Shown here: one piece after another, positions 13,246 through 25,124 of the stretch | Layout: every line of letters begins with the position of its first letter | How positions within the stretch are numbered: position 1 is the stretch's first letter | Assembly: GCA_963942565.1 (NCBI GenBank) | Contig: OZ012697.1 | Span: 16,759,853-16,823,852 of the forward strand | Origin: Maea johnstoni | Lineage: Eukaryota > Annelida > Polychaeta > Spionida > Magelonidae | Direction: 5' to 3' | Length of the DNA stretch: 64,000 nucleotides | Made by a program: the position numbers and the translations under genes | Notes under the pieces: generated by a model | What the model was told of the DNA's origin: nothing | Database searches by the model: none | The model's input: only the letters and a program-made list of their open reading frames with translations

Positions 13246-14932
13246 GCTACTGGAATTGTTGCGTTTGACAGGCATTTTTGAAATTCTGGCTAAGACCCTG
13301 CAGTGTACTTATTCAATTGTTATTCATTTTCTTGGCAATCATGAGACTAAATCATGAGAAGATAGCTGTTATTGGTAGAGGAAAGCAGAGTACCAAGAAA
13401 ACATATTGTTTACCCCACGCTACTGGGACCTCATCACATGCAAAAAGCCAGATTTGAACCTAGGCAGTTTTTAAGATAAAGCCAGACAGGTCTACGAGTT
13501 GGAAAAAGCAAAGCACACAGAGGTCTGTTCCATATACCTGTCGGATGGCGCTGGCCATAGGTGTGACACATTACAACACACACATCATTTCCTGATAACT
13601 CAATTTATCATTGTCATCATCATCACCATCAGATAAAGCCTCACTCTCAGTATAGCAGTCTAGCCACTCTCCACACATAGATCCTGCTACGCATAGTATC
13701 TCTGCCACTACACTGGTTCTATTTCGCGGAATATTTTGATGATTGATGTCATTGAATGTATCTCATTGGTCAAAACGTGTGATGCATACGACGCACATGG
13801 TCAAAATTACAATCAACAATGACGTCATCCTCACAGTGGCCTGTTTGTTGTGAGAGCGCTGGACGGCCGACTGGCTGATTGGTCAATTCAGGACTTTTCA
13901 CCGCATTTTCTCATGAGCTATCGCAAAAAGTACTGGAGCATTACAACCGAAATGTCATGGATATTGTAGTTTGCGCAATTACAAATAACATAATGGCAAA
14001 TAATGCATGGGAGCTTTACATCTGGTTTTATTTTTGAAATTGTACCACGAAACAGAACCAAATTTCATAAACATGCAGAGTGATTATGTGCATGGGGGCA
14101 GAGATACTAGTCATGTAGCAATCCAGCGGAAGACGGGATCGCTGTGTTGCAGATTGCATTATAGCTGGTGCATTTTTCAAGTGTTAATGTGATACATGAG
14201 ATAAGGAAATGATTAGGTTGTTCGTCTTGTTAACCCTTGTGAGTTCACTTTGTAATTTTGCCCACAAGTCCCTGATGCAATGGCTATTGGGCCAAAATCC
14301 AGTACCAGAATACCAGGTTGTTTATGTTTGACTATCATGATCAAAATTGGCCCTCCATTGTCAAGTGAAATACCAAAATGAATCTTGAATTGGGGGTATC
14401 ATACTGACAACCAATAGGCTGATTTCTGAGCATTGTTTGGAGTCTTTTGGGATTGGTAATCCAATCTTGCACACATATATGCATGCATGGCTCTCTTGAT
14501 TCTAAGTCTTCCTATACATGTGTGTGGCATTAATAAGAAGGGGTACAAATTATTGATTAAAAAACTAATGTGCTTGTTGTTCTTTATAACAACCTCCTAC
14601 ACATGCACCACATCTCAAAGAAAAACCTCTCGTTCCAGTCCCTATCTACTGGTCTCAAGTAGGCCTTAAATATGAGTTTCCCCCCCCCCCTCAATTGATA
14701 CAGATGCTGATTATTGGTGGGCTCTACAAAAATCTTGAACGGAGCTTATTGACAGAATCACTTTCTTTTGACCATAACTATGAAGCCACTGTAACCTGGT
14801 GACAACTTTGAAACAAGATTTCTCTAGGACCCCAAAGTTTACAGTTCTCAAGCCTTCAAGATACTTGAACACCTCTAGTTCAGACATAAACTCTACCTAT
14901 TTTCCCATTCCTGATATCATATGGACGGTAGA
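13246..14932. other. Intergenic, no gene seen
   Basis: A hAT-MITE end (ATTCTGGCTAAGACCCTG) ends near 13304. A diverged repeat at about 14226-14540 opens TTAACCCTTGTGAGTTC and resembles 58766-59096. The rest shows no supported gene. Confidence 0.5.
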
Positions 14933-14940
14933 GTTTGGTC

Positions 14941-16119
14941 CAGGGTTGGGTTTCTTCCGGAAGAAACTTATTTCTTCCAGGACAACGGAAGAAACATGGT
15001 TTCTTCCGTATTTTTCCACTTTCTTCCGGAAGAAATGGAAGAATGGGATCTATGATAAGAATTGAAAAAGCTATGGGTTATGAATAATATTAATGGGCAG
15101 ATAATAACAAACAAAAAGATCTGAGGTAGAATAGTTTATATATATATGCCATTATAATCTTACAATATATTACATCAATTCCTGTCACTGTTTAACCCTT
15201 GTAAATTTGCCCTTGTAAATTTGTTTTATCTGATAGATACCTTACACATACATGATTGATGCTGATTACTGTTAAGCTATCTCTGTCTAATGACAAACTG
15301 TTTCTTTATAACTTGAGTTAAGACATTAACATTGGATTAGTTTCATATCCAGGTTGCTGGTCCATTATATACACAGGGTTCACATTAACTATGGATGTTG
15401 AAAAGAAGCAGTTAAGCTATGTAGTCAGATCCTTTCTAATAGCAATTTAATGGGATTAACTATACAATTAGAGGCACTTGACCTACATAGGGTTAACTAA
15501 TAACCCAGGTCCTCCTTTCCCCTTAACATCCTATAGCAGAAAACAAGTTTGGCTGCTTTTTCTACCCCAAGACGGTTGCGGATCTTGTTGTGGATGAGTC
15601 CAAATGATGAAAAGATTCTCTCAATGGATGCAGATAATGCACAAGCAGAGTGCAGCTGTATCATAAGTTCAACTAGTCCTTCTGGCAAAGCAGCATACTT
15701 CAGGCCCTTCCACCAGGTTACAGGGTTAATGCTGCCCACCTTGAAAAAGGATGCTGGGAAGGGGTCTGACCGGCGTGTGGTGTGACAGTAGCTAGTTTGA
15801 GTGGTTAAAGCTACTTTATTTTATTCAGACATACCTTATTTAGTTGAGTACATGGGAACCATGCTTATCATACCATAAGGCATATTACTAACATGTCAAT
15901 TTGAGGGATTTAAGATTCCTCATTGTTTTCTATTTAAGTGCTGCTAATTTGCTATCATACTATTCCTTATCATCTATAAGAAAAATTCAAAGAAAACGGG
16001 AAGAGATAGGTTTCTTCCAAAACATTGGAAGAAATGGAAGAAACATATTTCTTCCAGGACGGAAGAAACCGGATTTTTCCATGGAAGAAACCGCCCCTCG
16101 GAAGAAACTGCCAACCCTG
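14941..16119. mobile_element. hAT element, internally deleted, with 8-bp target duplication
   Basis: Ends CAGGGTTGGGTTTCTTCC and GGAAGAAACTGCCAACCCTG form the terminal inverted repeat, and GGAAGAAA-type motifs recur inside both ends. Direct repeats GTTTGGTC (14933-14940 and 16120-16127) are the 8-bp duplication typical of hAT. It is 1179 bp and keeps only the C-terminal piece of a transposase. Confidence 0.9.
15497..15739 (-). pseudogene. hAT transposase C-terminal fragment
   Basis: A short minus-strand frame reads LHSACALSASIERIFSSFGL, then IHNKIRNRLGVEKAAKLVF. This is the hAT C-terminal dimerisation region (S-x-x-E-R-x-F-S-x-x-G, then NRL). The DDE core and zinc finger are absent. It lies inside a defective hAT element, so it is a relic. 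Confidence 0.85.
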
Positions 16120-16590
16120 GTTTGGTCCCAACTCTTAAAAATTATGTTAGCATACCTGTGCATATAGTTTAGGTTCACTATTATTTAACTAGCTAGAACA
16201 CCCCCTGCCCAGATCATGTCATTTGATAAGCATTTTGCAACCTGCTGCACATGTTATCTAGTGTCCAGCGGGATGTATTGAACTTGGTTATTGTTTAATG
16301 TGCGAAAACATAGGTTTATCTAGAATTCCTATCTGTAGTAGCAATAAAATACCAGATAAGTATCTAGAAAATGCCAAGTGTGAAACCTTGCACGGAGGCA
16401 GCCATTTTGAATGTCATGTGATAACATGTCGCGAGAGTTGCTTGAAGAAATCGCGGTGTAATGATTTGTGCAAATGTATTGATACGAAATACTTCTGTTA
16501 CGTTATAAAATAAAATAACTGATAATCTTTAGTACAAATACATGTCATAAATACATATAGAAAGACACAATGTGTAAGTCTCGTTCAACA

Positions 16591-16600
16591 TCTCGCGAGA
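16591..16600 (+). promoter_or_regulatory. TCTCGCGAGA palindrome at the ABT1 start
   Basis: Perfect TCTCGCGAGA nine bases before the ABT1 ATG. In vertebrates this CGCG palindrome is a known core-promoter element of constitutive genes. A second TCGCGAGA lies at about 16428. Here it is either at the transcription start of a very short 5' UTR or inside the UTR. Confidence 0.6.
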
Positions 16601-16609
16601 TAAAGAAGC

Positions 16610-19600
16610 ATGGCGACTTCAGAGTCAGAGACGAGCGAAACGATGGCAGAAACTTCTCCAGAGGAGTTCACCGCCAAGAAGAAAGTCAAGCCGAAAAAAG
16701 GCAAACCAGCTTCATCACCTGGAATTATTTATCTCAGCAGAATTCCAAAGTATATGAGTGTCGCAAAATTTCGTCAGATATTGAGCCAGTATGGTGAACT
16801 GGGAAGGATATTTCTACAACGTGATGGTATGCATCATTTAATGTCTTATTCGATGTCTAACTGATCGACGAATTGAGCTGTTGTTGTAGTGAAATATGAT
16901 CCCATGTTATGTTGTGTTTTTCATGCACAAGTCCACCCAGCTGAACGGCACCAGCATCGTACCCAAACCCCCCTCCCCCTAATTGTTGGCGTGCAGCAGC
17001 TCAAAGGACTGGCACTAGTCTATCCACTGCAAATTCGCGCACACAACAGATCAAAGGACTGGCACTAGTCTATTTTGAAAAAAGTACCTGTCACTGCTTA
17101 TTCGTACACACAAGAATCGGCACAAAGGTAGCTGAAAAACACGAAATGTAACCGTCCATCATTTCTTGTTATGAGAAAAAGAGCCCAATAAACACAGCCA
17201 TTGCCAACATAAAAACAACTCAAAGAAACTAGCGGCGCCAAATATACAACATTTTATTGACAAACCATCAGAATATAATGATTTTAAGCGTGAAACAATG
17301 CATTGAACATTTAGAAAAAAAGTACCGGTCAATGACGTCACTTTATATTCTAGCGCATAACCTAGCAAAGCGGTTGCCCAAGAACGAGGATGTAACCTTG
17401 CATTTTCATCAAAAAGACTTTCCTTAATAACACAGCTATCAACAACATACAGGGTGCCTAAACACTAACGAAGCCAAGGATACAACATTTCACTAAAAGA
17501 CGATCATAATAGAAGGGACAAAGTAGCTCAGTTGGTTAGGTGTCGGACTAATAATCAGAGGGTCGCTGGTTCGATTCCCGGCCACTCCGGGCACTTTGGT
17601 CGTTCTTGGGCAAAACAGTTTATTCCATATTGCTTCAGTCTACCCAGCTGCAAAATGGGTACCTAGCATAAATAAGGCAGTACTTAGAGTGTGTGCGCTA
17701 TATGCTGCCAGTTGATCTGGAATATCCCCTGGGGGATTGAAATGGTTTCTTTATGTACAGTGCCTGCTAGGGGAGGAAGGTCGTGTGAGCACTTTGGTGG
17801 ATACAAGACTATAAACCGAATACCTTTAATATCTTTATAGAATGATTATAAGTGTGTAGAAAATGAATTGTAGCCTTTGTAGGGTTATTTGTGTGGTCAC
17901 GTGATCACTGCCTGTCTCCAGATTACACTTACTATCTAAAACATAAAATAAGAAAGCGCACAAATCAAAGCTGGGTCCGCGGCCAAGGCCGTAAATCAAT
18001 CAAAGAATTGGCGCACGCACGTCCAGAAGGACTTAATTCTAGAAAGGAAATTGTGCATTGAGCATGTAGTATTTTGATGGAAAATGCGAAGTTGTGCGGA
18101 GATAAGGCGACCGCTTGTCAACGGCTGTTATAGTTCTGTCTCACTATACTGTATTGATAACTGGAACAATTGAGCTGTTGTTGTATACATAGTTAGATAT
18201 GATCCCATGTTATGGTGGTGGACCCATGTTATGTTGTGTGCTTCATGCACGAGTCCACCCAGCTGAACGGCCATGTTACAACTGAGCTCACAGCACCAGC
18301 AATGATTGTTGGCTTGCTGCAGCACAAATGACTGGCACTAGTCTATCTCTCATGATTGCAAAACTATACCAGATGTAAAGCTCCCGTGGGGGGCGTGTAT
18401 AGAATTGAAAAAAATAATCGTGCCCTGAAATTCTTTGAAAAAAAAAATTGAGCCCTGATAATTTTTAGCCAACCCTAATGAGAATTTTGAAGAGAAACTT
18501 AAGTATTCAATCAAAAAGTGTTGAGAAAACCTTTATTGCGTTTGCATTGTGAGAATCTTAGGATCGTAGCCACAAAAATAGTGAGGAACATGTGAAAACA
18601 TGGTCTTAGCCAGCAGGGCGTCTGGGTGTCTTTTTGGACACCCAAACCTCTAAAAAGCATCCCTAAGGACACCCAAATATTTTTGAGAGGAATTTCTTAA
18701 AATGTCAATCTCAAGCATATAATTGAATTTTTTCACCTCCATACAATACCCATGACATTGTATAAGGATATCATGTCTTATTCTCATACATTTATACATG
18801 TTTATGGATGAAATCGGGGTTTATTGTGGTCCCCCTTAAGAATTTGGACGCCCAAACATTTTACAATTGTTAATTTTAGGCACCCAGTTTCTAAATCCTG
18901 GCTAAGACCCTGTGTGAAAATATTCTATTAGTGCAGTTCTTCCAAATCAAATCGAAATCGAAAAATAAAATGTCAATGATCGAATCGAAAAATAATGGAT
19001 GTCAATGACAGTGCTACAGATAAGGCTGAGAATGCATCTCAGAGCATCTAGAACACTCTGGCTTCTGGGGGCCACTCAAGGCCCCCAGACCCCCGGCCGC
19101 AATGGCAGTGTGTCACAGGCAGACAGCCCTGCACACCAAGAAAGGGTAAAAACGTATTTTGTTTTCTCAAAACAGGAAGAATTTTCATCTGGAATAACTC
19201 ATTTAGGGCTCAGATAAGGCTGAGAATGCATCTCAGAGCATCTAGAACCCTCTGGCTTCTCGGGGCCTTGAGCGGCCCCCAGACCCCGACCGCAATGCCA
19301 GTGCACCACGTGCAGACAGCCCTGGTATATTGTGGTCCCCCTTAAGAATTTGGACGCCCAAACATTTTACAATTGTTAATTTTAGGCACCCAGTTTCTAA
19401 ATCCTGGCTTTCACAGTGAAAATATTCTATTAGTGCAGTTCTTCCAAATCAAATCGAAATCGAAAAATAAAATGTCAATGATCGAATCGAAAAATAATGG
19501 ATGTCAATGACAGTCCTACAGATAAGGCTGAGAATGCATCTCCTGGAATCACTCATTTGGGCCTCAGATGAGGGTGATAATGCATCTCAGGGCATCTACA

Positions 19601-22600
19601 ACCCTTTCGCTTCTGGCAGCCCCAACTCCCCCGGCTGCAATGGCATACCGACTTGGACACCCTAGGTCCATGAAAAGTGATGAAAAAAATTGAGCCCTCA
19701 AAATCTGTGAAAAATAAATTTATCAAAATAAGGTATGATATCCTTATACAATGTCATGGGAGTCATATGGAGATGAAAAAATTCAATCATATGCATTTTG
19801 AGAAATTCCTCACTAAAAAAACTGGGTGTCCAGAGGGGTGCCTTTTAAGGGTTTGTGTGTCCAAAAAGACACCCAGACAGGGCCAGACTCCCTGCTGGCT
19901 AAGACCATGTTCTGCAGCACAGCAATCCCGTCTTCCGCGATTGCTACAGGTGTGCGTAGCAGGATCTATGTGTGGAGAGTGACTTCAAGGATGAAGTCAT
20001 TTTTTATTATAAATATTAGTGGTGGGACGAGTACTCGGAAGCTCGAGCTTTCGGTCGCTGGGGCCTCCGATCCGAGCGCTCGAGTCCAAAAATAGATCAC
20101 TCGGAAATTACGAGCTGATGACATTTTAATGGCAACACATGCTTCCGATGCATGTGAGGCCTAGCGATGGCAAAAACTCCCCAATTTGCACCAGATTTCC
20201 TGAAATAAAATATGTTTTCTAAAGCCTCCGTGTGAAATGCGTATTATGCCATTTTCTGGTTCACCGATTCTCAATTATCGCGGTACACTGTATATGTGCC
20301 TGGCATGTGCCGAGGCGCAATGTTGTTTTAAATCATTCGCCTTGAGATCTTGTCAATGTGACCGTAAAACTCGATATGAACTCGAGTTTTGGTCGTTAGA
20401 TTTGCAGAGCGCTCGAGTTCATTGTTTTGGGCCGAGTCCCAGCACTAATAAATATGATCACATGCGTTGTGTGCATGTGACTTTTTAAACCAATGGGCTA
20501 TGGCAAACAGGCTCAGTGTAAATGCGCGATGAAGACTAAGAACGCAGCATGTCTTCCACTTCGCGATCAAAAGTACTTAGTTCTAATTCAAACACGGCCA
20601 TTAGCAACATAAAGGGTGCAAAAACACTGACAAAGCCAAGGATACAGTATTTGAATGTCAGACGATCATAAAAGAGTGATTCTAAGTGTGAGAAAATCGC
20701 ATTGTAAAGTTATTTGTGTTGTCACGTGATCATCATCTTTCCCCATATATCTCTAAGTATTGAAACAGGAAGAAAAAGAAGCGCAGGTGAAAAAGCTGGG
20801 ATCGCGGCCACGGCTGCAAAACAATCAAAGAATTGGCACATGCACGTCTAGACTTTTAAGTATTGTCGATCAGTTTCTATAGTTCCTGAGATATGACAGT
20901 TGAAGTTGGTGCATCCCTCCTCCAGAGGGAACTCCCTGGGGTTAGGTGATGAGTGATTTTCTCAAATTGCTCATTTATTCAGGTCATAGAGATTTGTAAA
21001 ATCGGTGCTGTTTTTACTATAGTGAATGTGTGTATTTTATTTAGAAGTATAGTGTTTTAGTGAGATGACTCAAGAGCATGGTCTTAGCCAGCAGGGCGTC
21101 TGGGTGCGTTTTTGGACACCCAAACCCTTAAAAAGAACCGCTTAGGACACCCAAATCTTTTAGTGTGGAATTTCTAAAAATCTCAAGCTTATAATTGAAT
21201 TTTTTCATCTCCTTGGCTTATAATTCCCATGACATTGATTAATGATATCATGCCTTATTTTGATGAATTTATACATGTTTATGGTTGAAATCTGAGTATA
21301 AATGTGATCCCCTTAAAAATTTGGACGCCCAAAAATTTTACAACAGCCAATTATAGGCACCCAGTTTCTAAATCCTGGCTAAGACACTGCTCAAGAGGTC
21401 ACATGTACATGTTTTACAACTACAGATTTCGGTCCCGGTGGGATTTTTGCTGTCACTGACCTAGTAATCCATGTTCAGGGGCCTCAGCATTCAACAAAAA
21501 GACTGCTTACAGAACATGTATAAATACTTTTTTTCCATGTGTTTTAAAACAGGCAAACCCAAGCAAATATTTCAAAATTGGAGCCCCAATGCGGCAGGAA
21601 AGTGAACTGATGATACAAAATACAGTCAAAATATCCTTAAAGGGGAACTTGGGGAAAAACACATCATAGGTTTATATGAAAGTTCATGAACATAGCTCAA
21701 CATCTGTCATAAACAGAGAAGCCCTAGAGCTCCACACAAAGAGAAATCTCAAATTGCAATTAGTGAATAGCAACTCCACTGAGGCAGGGCAGCCGCCATC
21801 TTGGATCTGAGTCAACTCATGCTGCTGTAGTCTATGTAAATGGGTGGCAAGCAGCTTAGTGGGTGTATTAGATAAAGCCAGTAGCTCTGTCTAGGAGGTA
21901 GATATTTCACTGCTCTGAAGCACATTCAAGATGTTTAGGTATGCAAATCCCTACGACTTTGAACCAAGAGTGGCTGAAGGTGATTAGGTGGATTATATGG
22001 ACATAGTTCAAGGTGTTGATGAATTTGATGGTCAAGATGTGGAAACAGAGGGCTGGCGCTTAAATAGCATGTTGTGGTGCACCTGTCAGACTTCTTTCCT
22101 ACTTTAAATTATCAGGCCCCTTCCAAAGGTATTCTTGACATTTCTTTTCTATAATCTTCATGAATATGTACACAATTACTAAAGGAAATGAAGATGATTG
22201 TTGTTCCCAGTACTGCTGGTCACTTCCTGTGTTTACTACCTTGTGTCCCATGGGGTCTAGATGTGTAATGCCAATTGGACAAGGTCAATTACCCTGTGTG
22301 TCCCTTTCCTTTACTTACTTTTGTTATTACCCTAGGGACCTAGACATAAGACAAAACCTCAGTTGTAACACAACTAACAAAATCCTGCACAGTCTATTCT
22401 CAGTGGATTAATAAAGACCATGTTGAGGTACCTATGAAAATTGCCATTCACCCTGAAAGTTAGCTGTTAGGGTTGCTAAAGTCTGTACATCAGATCATAA
22501 TAATGAAGAGTATGATTATTAATCATAAGTCATTAAGAGAAGGTTGGTAATGAGTAAATGAAAATGTCATTTATTCTATCATAAATAAAAGAAAGGGTCA

Positions 22601-24946
22601 TTTGCAATTTGAGATATTTTGATTTCAACCTTCCTCTATATTGCAGTACTATTTAAAATGTATTTCTTCCCAGTGAAAATGGGGTCATGACTGACTATAA
22701 CCTTAGCTGTTTCAATTTTGTAAGTTAGGGAATGATATTTACCCTTCTCATGCTGGCTTAATATTAAACATTTAATGCATACACCTGTGCTTATATTCGT
22801 TGAGCAACTGAATGAAGGTAAATCATGTTGAGACTAGTAAATGTATACCAATAAAGTAAATAAATCCCGAAATTGATAAATTGCAAGATCACTTCTGCTT
22901 GAAATAAGAGATTTATGAAAATTGGTTACCAGATATTATATCCTTGAAGAAAGTAAGACTAGATGCAATAGGAGTCGCATGGAGCATGATAAAAGGTGTA
23001 TCAATTGTGACTGTTTCTTTTTTTGAAGAAGTGTGAGAGATTATGCACACCTATTTCACAAGTACCCAAACCTTCTAAAAAAGCATCCCTCTTCAGAACC
23101 TTGTTAACTGTACTCTGAAGTAATCCTGACTGCAGTGTGTGATTCCTGACATAATCCTCGTCAGTGAAGTGGTCTGAACATACATATGCATACTTCAGGA
23201 CAGGTGGGTTTAAAAGTTTCATGGATGCTAACCACTGTTTTGTCTAAATTTACTACTAGGAAATCTATGAAAGCTTTCTCCACTACCGTGTCTTTTTTTA
23301 CAGCCAATTGCTGCACATGATTTCACCATTTTCTTGTTTGATATATACGTTTTTATGCAACTTGTGCAGAGAGCTCTTGTCAGGAGCACTGCTGTTAGAT
23401 ACACTGCCCAGAGGTAGCTTGGAGACAGGATGTGATCCCTGCCACCCATTTGTGTCACAGCTGATAGCACTTGAAAAACATGGCCGCACCCAGTGGCTGG
23501 CAGAGGCTGTCTAGGAGGATGACAATACGCAAAAATCTCCCCTCACGGGATCACTGAGAGAAAAAGAATGGTAGCATCCTGTTCTTGAAGTGTATAACTT
23601 TCATATAAGCTGATATGTTTGTGAGCCTTTAGGGCCCCTTTAATAGGTGTGTGTCTGTACAGTGTACACTGTAACAGATGCTGTACATAATTAACTTTGA
23701 ATCTCGGTTGTATTTTCCAGACCGTGTGAGGAAATTCAAGAAAAAGGTGATCATCTTCACAGAAGGCTGGGTGGAGTTTAAAGACAAGCGCATCGCTAAG
23801 AGGGTTGTGGAGATGCTGAATTGCAAGGCTGTTGGAGGCAAGAGGAAAAACCCTTGGTATGAGGAGCTTTGGAACATGAAATATCTTCACGGGTAAATAT
23901 GATAGGGAATACTGATTGATATTCACAAGTAAATCTGATATTAAATTATAACCAGGGTCTTAGCCAGGATTTAGAAACTGGGTGCCCAAAATTGGCAATT
24001 GTAAAATATTTGGGCATCTCCAGAGTCCAGATACTGAGATAATGACCATAACTGTGTTTACTTATATTGAAATGAGACATGATAGCCTTATACAAGGTCA
24101 TTGGAGTTATATCGAGGGGGAGAAACTTCAATTATGCTTTAAATTGACGCCTTAAGAAATTACTCATGTACAATTTAGGGTGTTCTGAAGGGGGATTTCT
24201 GAGGTTTTAAGTGTCAAAATGGCACCCTCCTGGGCAAGATTAAGGAAATAACTGACCTTTATTCACTAAAAAGTCATAATAAGAAATAACAGATCAATAT
24301 TCATGGGTAGATATGAAATGAAAAATCCCTTAATATTCACAGGTAAATGTTGTGTTATTCAGAATAACCAATAAACATTCACAGCTAAATACGATACCAT
24401 ATGTAACAACTGATTAATTTGCATTTTCTTAAGTACTTAATATAATAGGATAAAACTAATATTCACAGAATCCTTCTGGTAAATATATCATATAGGTAAT
24501 AACTTATTAATTTGCATTTTTATAAGTACTAAATAAGATAACATGTTCCTAACAGTGTGTGTGTGTCATATTTCAGGTTTAAATGGGTGCATCTTAACGA
24601 GCGTCTGGCCTACGAGAAGGCCCTTCACGAACAGAGGATGAGGACAGAGGTGGCACAGGCAAAGAAGGAAGCCAACCACTACATCGAAAACGTAGAGAAA
24701 CGTAATGTACAGGAACGCTTAGAAAAGAGAGGCAAGGACGATGAAATTACATTCCGCGAATGGGATTATCGACAGAAAGAGACGGAGGAGGAAATTTTAT
24801 CGAAGAAGAAAAGAACTCTAGATACATCAGCAGCGGCTGGAAAAGAATCAAAACCTAAAAGACAGAAAACAAATAAAGATTCTGATAAGACAGTTGGGTT
24901 GGATCGGTCATTTTTGAAAAATTTATTCTCTGGTGGCATTGATTGA
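16610..24946 (+). CDS. ABT1: ABT1/Esf2 family nucleolar RNA-binding protein, 3 exons
   Basis: ABT1 and its yeast relative Esf2 act in the nucleolus in early pre-rRNA processing for the small ribosomal subunit; ABT1 was also described as a TBP-associated activator. Exons 16610-16826, 23721-23892 and 24577-24946 join in phase to 252 residues (human 272). A Ser/Glu-rich and then Lys-rich N-terminus precedes an RRM-like fold starting GIIYLSRIPK at residue 38. Its second half, TEGWVEFKDKRIAKRV, is on exon 2 and is almost identical to human, followed by LWNMKYLHGFKW. The Lys/Glu-rich C-terminus ends RSFLKNLFSGGID. Intron 1 is 6.9 kb and full of transposons. The donor of exon 2 is repeated in tandem in intron 2. 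Confidence 0.94.
16870..18350. repeat. Duplicated segments in ABT1 intron 1
   Basis: A block at 16873-17080 (TGAGCTGTTGTTGTA..., CCACCCAGCTGAACGGC, GACTGGCACTAGTCTATC) recurs at 18166-18350. A second block (AACACAGCCAT..., AAGCCAAGGATACAACATTT, GTGGTCACGTGATCA, TCAAAGAATTGGC) occurs at about 17190-17290, 17425-18010 (split by a SINE) and 20590-20860. These are old local duplications with no coding content. Confidence 0.75.
17515..17836 (+). mobile_element. tRNA-derived SINE with ATAGAA target duplication
   Basis: The head carries an A-box (TAGCTCAGTTGG) and B-box (GGTTCGATTCC) and folds roughly like a tRNA with an AAT-like anticodon loop (CTAATAA). A body of about 240 bp with CTACCCAGCTGCAAAATGGG follows. 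ATAGAA flanks both sides (17509-17514 and 17837-17842), and the insertion splits a duplicated intron block, which confirms the borders. It is not a functional tRNA gene: the acceptor stem does not pair well. Confidence 0.85.
18599..18912. mobile_element. hAT MITE (CTTAGCCAG family), TSD TGTGAAAA
   Basis: Ends CATGGTCTTAGCCAG and CTGGCTAAGACCCTG are inverted. The perfect 8-bp repeat TGTGAAAA is at 18591-18598 and 18913-18920. 314 bp, no coding capacity, in ABT1 intron 1. Confidence 0.93.
18925..19670. repeat. Local tandem duplications next to a hAT MITE
   Basis: A segment at about 18828-19020 (GTGGTCCCCCTTAAG to AATGGATGTCAATGACAGT) recurs at 19331-19520, and a G/C-rich unit (GATAAGGCTGAGAATGCATC, GGCCCCCAGACCCC, GCAGACAGCCCTG) occurs three times (19018, 19213, 19523). 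The first segment includes the right end of the 18.6-kb hAT MITE, so it duplicated after that insertion. Confidence 0.8.
19715..19912. mobile_element. hAT MITE fragment (CTTAGCCAG family), one end
   Basis: Matches the family in reverse (ATAAGGTATGATATCC..., GTGTCCAGAGGGGTGCC, CTGGCTAAGACCATG end at 19912). The other terminus is missing. Confidence 0.7.
20017..20447. mobile_element. hAT-like MITE (TAGTGSTGGGAC ends), TSD ATAAATAT
   Basis: Ends TAGTGGTGGGACGAGTACTC and GAGTCCCAGCACTA are inverted and flanked by ATAAATAT on both sides (20009-20016 and 20448-20455). The inside is rich in GCTCGAG and CTCGAGT palindromes. No coding capacity. Confidence 0.9.
21077..21389. mobile_element. hAT MITE (CTTAGCCAG family), TSD CTCAAGAG
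   Basis: Near-identical in length and layout to 18599-18912. Starts CATGGTCTTAGCC, ends GGCTAAGACACTG, perfect flanking CTCAAGAG (21069-21076 and 21390-21397). Confidence 0.93.
21641..23639 (-). mobile_element. Kolobok-type DNA transposon, defective, TTAA-flanked
   Basis: Ends AGGGGAACTTGGGG and (inverse) AGGGGCCCTAAAGGC sit between TTAA at 21637-21640 and 23640-23643. A THAP DNA-binding domain lies near the 23.6-kb end on the minus strand, and THAP plus TTAA is the Kolobok pattern. At 1999 bp it has no recognisable transposase core. Shorter relatives are at 31873-32782 and 32787-38066. Confidence 0.85.
23055..23329 (-). pseudogene. THAP domain of the Kolobok element, frameshifted
   Basis: Begins MVKSCAAIGCKKRHG, then ESFHRFP, then (next frame) WLASMKLL, YVCSDHFTDEDY and KRDAFLEG: the THAP C-x4-C and C-x2-H zinc ligands in order. 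Compared with the copy at 32.27 kb, one A is missing before the Trp codon, which shifts the frame. Confidence 0.8.
23881..24500 (+). repeat. Tandem array repeating the ABT1 exon-2 donor
   Basis: The real junction (ATATCTTCACGG|GTAAATATGAT) is followed by copies ATATTCACAAGTAAATCTGAT (about 23919), ATATTCATGGGTAGATATGA (24297), ATATTCACAGGTAAATGTTG (24333), AACATTCACAGCTAAATACG (24374) and a last one near 24460. Units are roughly 40 bp where undisturbed. A hAT-MITE copy at about 23953-24240 interrupts it. At least the 24333 copy has an intact GTAAAT decoy donor. Confidence 0.8.
23953..24240. mobile_element. hAT MITE (CTTAGCCAG family), diverged
   Basis: Starts CAGGGTCTTAGCCAGGATTT and carries the family's AAACTGGGTGCCCAAAATTG and CCAGAG-type internal text. 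The right end is eroded and no target duplication was found. Confidence 0.7.
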
Positions 24947-25103
24947 GGTTTATTGCATATTGAAGTCTCAGTCAGGATTTTAGAATATCATCTTTGGTCA
25001 GAATCTAACCAACAGATCCCATACACATATTTTAGCAATGCCTAAGTTTTTTCATAGATCAATAGAATCATAGATCCATACTATATACTAGTATATCATA
25101 TAT

Positions 25104-25124
25104 GTATATATATATATATATAAT

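Noticed and set aside
15497-15739. A host gene derived from hAT transposase
   Set aside because: Only the C-terminal dimerisation piece remains, inside an element with intact ends and target duplication; no upstream exons seen.
17515-17590. A functional tRNA-Ile gene
   Set aside because: A- and B-boxes are present, but the acceptor stem pairs poorly, there is a SINE body after it, and the whole unit has a target duplication.
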